Shown: in pieces, positions 59,899 to 64,000 of the stretch
Numbering within the stretch: the stretch's first letter is position 1
Layout: each line of letters starts with the position of its first letter
Assembly (NCBI GenBank): GCA_027576995.1
Contig: JANBQC010000064.1
Location: 1-64,000, forward strand
Reading direction: 5' to 3'
Source of the DNA: Dimargaris cristalligena
Lineage: Eukaryota > Kickxellomycota > Dimargaritomycetes > Dimargaritales > Dimargaritaceae
Length of the DNA stretch: 64,000 bases
Program-made: the position numbers and the translations under genes
Notes under the pieces: generated by a model
The model's database searches: none
Seen by the model: the letters and a program-made list of their open reading frames with translations, nothing else
Told to the model about the DNA's origin: nothing

Positions 59899-60725
59899 CT
59901 ATCATTTATTACCCAACACTGCCAAATTGGATACTCATGGGATGTATATCCCTGTTGTGGTGTGGTAGAGCAGATATAATACCAATAGCAATAATAGGCG
60001 TAAATACCTTACAATCAAATTGAAGATGAAGTAAAATCGAACCTTAGGAATAACTAATACAACTGTAGGCAAAACTACCGGTACCGTTCAGAGGGATGGA
60101 AAAGAGATGTTTTATTAAGAGCTGTGATTCCTAAAGGTATTTATACTTAGGAAGTGGTTGAAGTCCAACCTACATAGTATTACTACTCGAATTGATTAAT
60201 AATAACAAGTTTACGAATATATCTAGCTAATGATGATATCAAATATAAATGCAAGTAGTATTTGGTGTGTCTCTCACTTGCTATGATATTGCAAGGCTAT
60301 AAAATGATAATTCGGGACTTCACTGATAAAAGGATATAAAAATAGAATGCAATAATAAAGGAATATTGCGGTTTACTATAAGTGACTAAGTAGTTTCAAG
60401 TCCTACCACAGCGTCCCATTTGGCTTCTAAAAGGATCAAATATGTGTTTCAAAGCTATTTTCCAGCCTACGCCCAGAGGATTCTGCGGAAGTCGGTTGCA
60501 AGTGGGCCAGTTAAGCTGTGTCCTGCTTCTAGGAATGCACCTATCACACCCTGGCTATAAATCGCAGCGAACTCTCGACTTCTATACCCCATAACTACTC
60601 CGATTCATTTTCATCCTATATAATCAGGCATACTCTTACTTATCCCCTATTCCGGCATATTGTTTATTAATTAAAAATTCAACTCGCAACCCACTTCAAT
60701 TGCCCAACTAAATATAGCAGCTTCA

Positions 60726-62257
60726 ATGGCCTTCGGTAAGTTTGGCATTGTAGGAAATATAATCGACCAAATAAATATTGAACAAATTAAAAATGAGTGT
60801 ACACGGGATCTAATATCTATTTTTAGAATTTCTCATTATCGAACCACACAGATCCCAGCCTCGACATTATGTCCATTAACAACCTGGCAGCTACCAGCCA
60901 ACAGTACCACGGCATCTGCAGAAGCGTCTCGCAAGACCCCCTCCAACAGCTTCTAATGGTGCCTTGCTATCCCATTCCCCGGTTCACGCCATTCTTACCC
61001 CCTCCTACCCTCTCCTCCCTTGGGGAACAATGTCCGCTTATTCCCAGATTCGCCGTATGGCAGCGACTATATGAATATATTGAGTCGGTTTTACCACTTG
61101 ACGCAGAAACAGGCTCAGCTATCCTCCCTACTATTCACTACCACGGTACTTGGGGAAGTGGCTTAAGCTGCATCCTTTATATGATTCAAGTCCGTTTGCG
61201 AAGTAGGGGTTATCGGGTGCTTTATTTTCCGATGGTTTCTTCTTTAAACGAAGTACACGGTTTTTATCTTTGTTACTTGGACTTCCTGAGGGAGTTGGCC
61301 ATTTGTTTTTTTGATATTGATTCTATTATGACTATAATTCGGGCTATAGAAATGTTTATTCGGAGGCACCAGTCCTCCGAATCCCCAACCACGACCGGTA
61401 AATTATCTTTTAAACATCACTTTGGTGGTAAATTGTTGGAATTATTCCAACATGTGCAATTACAACTTTCAAACCGGAACTTCAAACTGGTGATTATTTT
61501 TGATAATATTATCAATTCATTTAGTTCTCAACTGCCCCGGACATTTGGGGCACTAAGGAAGTTCATTAACAGGTCCCCCGACGTTCTGGCCCTGGTTGGG
61601 TTTTCAGCTATTGACCGATTTCGCGCGATTCCCTGGAATCTATCGAGGAATGACATTGTGCATTTTCATCTGACATGCCCCCTTTCAAACAACGAAGCAC
61701 TTGCCTATGTGGGCACCTGGGTCGGGTCCATTCGACTCTGGGCCCGGCCCGATGGTGGACCAGGCCTTAATCCCGACTTGGAGGAACCCACGGGGCTATA
61801 TCCGGGAACCCTGGGTCGACTGTATCAGTTCATGATGTCTGCCCACCCGGACCCCGGCCCACAGGAAATGCTCCCATTCGAAATCCGTCTACGGGATTTC
61901 GAGCGGGTAGAAACCGAATTGATCAAGGTAGCGTATAGATACTTTGTACGTAATAATTTGGGATTACAGGCTCTTCAAATGGAGCTGGTGGCTCGCGCGC
62001 TAGACGGATCGGAAGGAAGGTATATGCTCCATTATCACACCAGTACCTTTTTCAAGATTGAGTCGCAGGCATTCGTAGGTCCCTTGCAGTACAATAGCCA
62101 GCCGCCATGGTTTCCGGGTCAAGTCGAATTTCTCAACGGCATTGTTCGACGATTTTTTTTAAGTAACAACTTTAGCGCGAATCCGAGAAATTTCATTTTG
62201 GAAAATAATAACTCCGTTATAAATTCAAGCAGTAATACTCCAAGAAACAATAACTAG
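60726..62257 (+). CDS. Degenerate AAA+/ORC5-like protein
   Basis: Two exons, a 10-nt first exon 60726-60735 (MAF plus one base, donor GTAAGT) and 60852-62257, phase 1, give 471 residues. An internal ATG at 60869 would give 462 residues without splicing. The layout resembles an origin-recognition-complex ATPase: FAVWQRLYEYIESVLPL as the initiator helix, ILPTIHYHGTWGSGLSCILY where a Walker A should be, NFKLVIIFDNIINSF as Walker B, then TFGALRKFINRSPDVLALVG and FRAIPWNLSRNDIVHFHL. The Walker A reads GTWGSGLS, lacking the invariant lysine, and the Walker B acid pair is DN, so ATP hydrolysis is unlikely. The C-terminal part has helical blocks (ERVETELIKVAYRYFVRNN) and an Asn-rich tail. ORC5 is my best guess; a divergent STAND-type NTPase is the alternative. 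Codon use is less GC-biased than in neighbouring genes. Confidence 0.6.
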
Positions 62258-62998
62258 CCAGTTGCATTAAGTGGTAATTAAAGACCCGCCCCTTTTCTTA
62301 TTTATATCCTAATAAAAACCTGTAGTCGCGCTTAATCTTTAATGTTATCGTTATTTTAAAATTGAATGTAGTACACGTGCCTTAACACGATTATATTGGA
62401 ATACACGGCACTTCCCCAAAAGCCTTAATGGTCTTATTCTAGGAGTAGTCCTTACATTGGTTAAATATGAGTGTTGCAAGTCAATGCCATCATACACGTT
62501 GAATCAAGTATACGCTATTCATGCCTAAAATAAATGTAAGCGGCCTAAGTCACACTTGGACATCTCGGGAAGGGGTGGGGGGAAGTTGAGGATTCAAGCC
62601 CATATGGGAAAAGTTCATCCAAGCTGTATAACGAAAAATCCATTAGATTCGGCCAATATTACTAGTTAAGAATACATTTCCCATCTATTTTCCCATACAC
62701 GTATAATGTAAACCCTTATATAGCTGGGCCGAATTTCACCCATATCTAATTCAGTGGGTGTTTTTTTTTTACACGCTGTATTTTCCCATCTAGTCATTAG
62801 CCGCAGCTAACCCCCATATCCGTCTTATATATTGCGACGGCTGCTGAAACAAATAGGCTCTACTTTCAGGTCCATGGCAGCACTTTCGCAACTGCCAACC
62901 TTTTCCATGTTCCCGGCCTTTTTCACGAACTCCTTCTAGCTTTTCCTTTCCATGGTCTCAACCCCTTCCCCTCCCCTCCCCTCCTTGACTTTACCGAC
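62258..62998. other. Spacer with MITE, upstream of XPA
   Basis: About 740 bp. MITE copy E lies at 62605-62742. A T10 run lies around 62761-62770. The stretch 62870-62998 is CT-rich and abuts the XPA start codon, as in other promoters in this window. No other feature seen. Confidence 0.55.
62605..62742 (+). mobile_element. MITE copy E, 138 bp, TA-flanked
   Basis: TA at 62603-62604 and 62743-62744. Starts TGGGAAAAGTTCATCCAAGC and ends GGCCGAATTTCACCCA. About 20 of the first 27 terminal positions match between the two inverted ends. Internal block CGAAAAATCCATTAGATT and TTACTAGTTAA matches copies A and D. It lies 257 bp upstream of the XPA start. No coding capacity. Confidence 0.9.
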
Positions 62999-64000
62999 AT
63001 GGGCGACATATCGCCTTTTCTAGCGCATGCCCCTGGGGCCCAGTCCCAAGGTGGTGGAATCGCATTGACCGATGCCCAGAAGAAGCGCATCGAAGCAAAC
63101 AAGCGTCATGCCCTGGCTAAGTTGGCAACCACTGCAGACCCCTCCCGGTCCAGCCCTGACCCTACCTCCGTCCCCGGGACCACTATTGTTTCGGCCGAAT
63201 CCCAACCCCCTACCGAGCCGCCGGCCAAAAAGAGCCGGGGCCGGGGCGGTGGGCCCGGAAGTAAACTGTCGTCGGGCTACTGCGAATACGACCTTACCGA
63301 TATGGTAGATAGTCGAGGGGGCTTTTTAGTGCCCGATGCGGGGGGTCCCGATACGTCGTCCCAGGGTCGGAAAATGGTTAAGCCCACGGAGAAAATTTTG
63401 GTGGAAGATTTACGTAAGTTATTTTGCTGCGGCGAAGTCGATTTACTGAATCTTGTCGTATCTAGTTTTATCTTATTTTACACACACATACATATATAAA
63501 TATATATATTTGGGCCATCCTTTTTTCCTCACCGAGGCCATCCTGCCTCGGGTTTTTTTAGTACTCCACCTAGTGAGCCACGCTACTTACCATTCTTCAT
63601 CTCTATACCTATGTATACCGACCCTTGGATACTCTAGCCTATAGTCTCGATCCGGCCCAGAATCCCACATGTGACGATTGTGGATCGCTCGATTTAGACA
63701 CCATCTTTTTTAAAATATTTGACATTCGTGTTTGCAAGTCGTGTAGGCAGGCCAACCCCGATAAATATAGCCTCATTACGAAAACGGAGGCCAAAGAAGT
63801 AGGTTTGCACCGATTAAATATTTGAACTGAATTGGATTTTATTTCGCGTAATTTAATCTATACCAGGGCGGAGTCGCTTTCCGGATCTTGTTGTAACTAA
63901 ATAATTTATGTTCTATACCCCCTTTTTTTTATTTGACACCATCAATTAGGATTATTTATTAACTGACGGCAAGTGCCACGATAAACTTTAAATACCACAA
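62999..64000 (+). CDS. XPA: XPA/Rad14 nucleotide-excision repair protein, 5' part
   Basis: Exons 62999-63413 and 63638-63798, phases 1 and 0, then a probable third exon from 63950 (DYLLTD) that leaves the window. Residues 1-90 are disordered with a basic patch KKSRGRGGG, a likely nuclear signal. CEYDLTDMVDSRGGFLV precedes the zinc finger, as in XPA. The finger is C-x2-C-x17-C-x2-C (CDDC...CKSC), the exact XPA spacing, followed by SLITKTEAKEDYLL, the family's start of the DNA-binding domain. XPA verifies damage and positions TFIIH, RPA and ERCC1-XPF in nucleotide-excision repair in the nucleus. Exon 3 would end at G63968 if GCAAGT is a GC-type donor; otherwise it stops at a TAA near 63992, which would truncate the DNA-binding domain. 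The rest of the gene is beyond the edge. Confidence 0.9.

Larger units (their letters stand above)
56202..60725. other. Long AT-rich spacer with relic frames and one MITE
   Basis: Holds the ATP7 promoter (56202-56500), a relic-like coding patch 56575-57074, a MITE at 58261-58398 and an unassigned frame at 59584-59898, each listed separately. The rest (57100-58200, 58450-59550, 59920-60600) is AT-rich with no supported features. 60530-60720 is CT-rich with a TATATAAT at 60617-60624 and is the likely promoter of the ORC-like gene. Confidence 0.5.

Overview
The window looks like nuclear DNA of a fungus, probably an early-diverging (non-Dikarya) lineage. Evidence: genes with short GT-AG introns (GTAAGT/GTACGT/GTAGGT donors, TAG/CAG acceptors), a tRNA-Ser with a canonical 3'-of-anticodon intron, and a typical eukaryotic housekeeping set: Rho GTPase, CAF-1 large subunit, Kin1-type kinase, ATP synthase subunit d and XPA. 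The placement is inference. No rRNA, CRISPR array, operon, virus or autonomous transposon was found.

Layout. 1-14.3 kb is almost gene-free and AT-rich; it holds only a DUF4203/TMEM198-like membrane protein (2697-3470, -) and tRNA-Ser(UGA) (8321-8426, +). 15.2-16.8 kb carries an intronless APC-family amino-acid transporter (+). 19.4-20.5 kb carries a two-exon Rho1 GTPase (-). 22.0-22.2 kb is a GC-rich multi-helix stretch that may be a structured RNA. 24.1-25.8 kb is BCKDHB, the E1 beta subunit of branched-chain 2-oxoacid dehydrogenase (four exons, +). 26.2-31.4 kb is a large Kin1/MARK-like kinase (-). 34.4-36.0 kb is a broken signal-peptide plus F-box-like gene, interrupted by a short transposon. 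37.1-39.3 kb is a six-exon PLP-dependent serine/threonine dehydratase (-). 40.0-44.3 kb is the CAF-1 large subunit (about nine exons, -). 47.2-49.8 kb is a low-complexity fungal protein with a conserved C-terminal domain (+). 52.5-55.0 kb is a TPR-like protein of unknown function (-) and 55.7-56.2 kb is ATP7 (-). 60.7-62.3 kb is a degenerate AAA+/ORC-like protein (+), and 63.0 kb to the edge is the start of XPA/RAD14 (+).

Genes sit as GC-richer islands in AT-rich spacers of 0.4-6 kb and have no evident operonic logic. Functional themes that recur are amino-acid use (transporter, serine/threonine dehydratase, BCKDH E1 beta), chromatin and genome maintenance (CAF-1, ORC-like protein, XPA), and polarity or cell-wall signalling (Rho1, Kin1-like kinase).

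Most notable: a five-copy, about 138-bp MITE family with TA target duplications and Tc1/mariner-like ends. One copy lies inside the F-box pseudogene, and removing it with one TA leaves a continuous reading frame across the site. Exon boundaries were read by eye from splice signals, frame and family similarity; no alignment was run.
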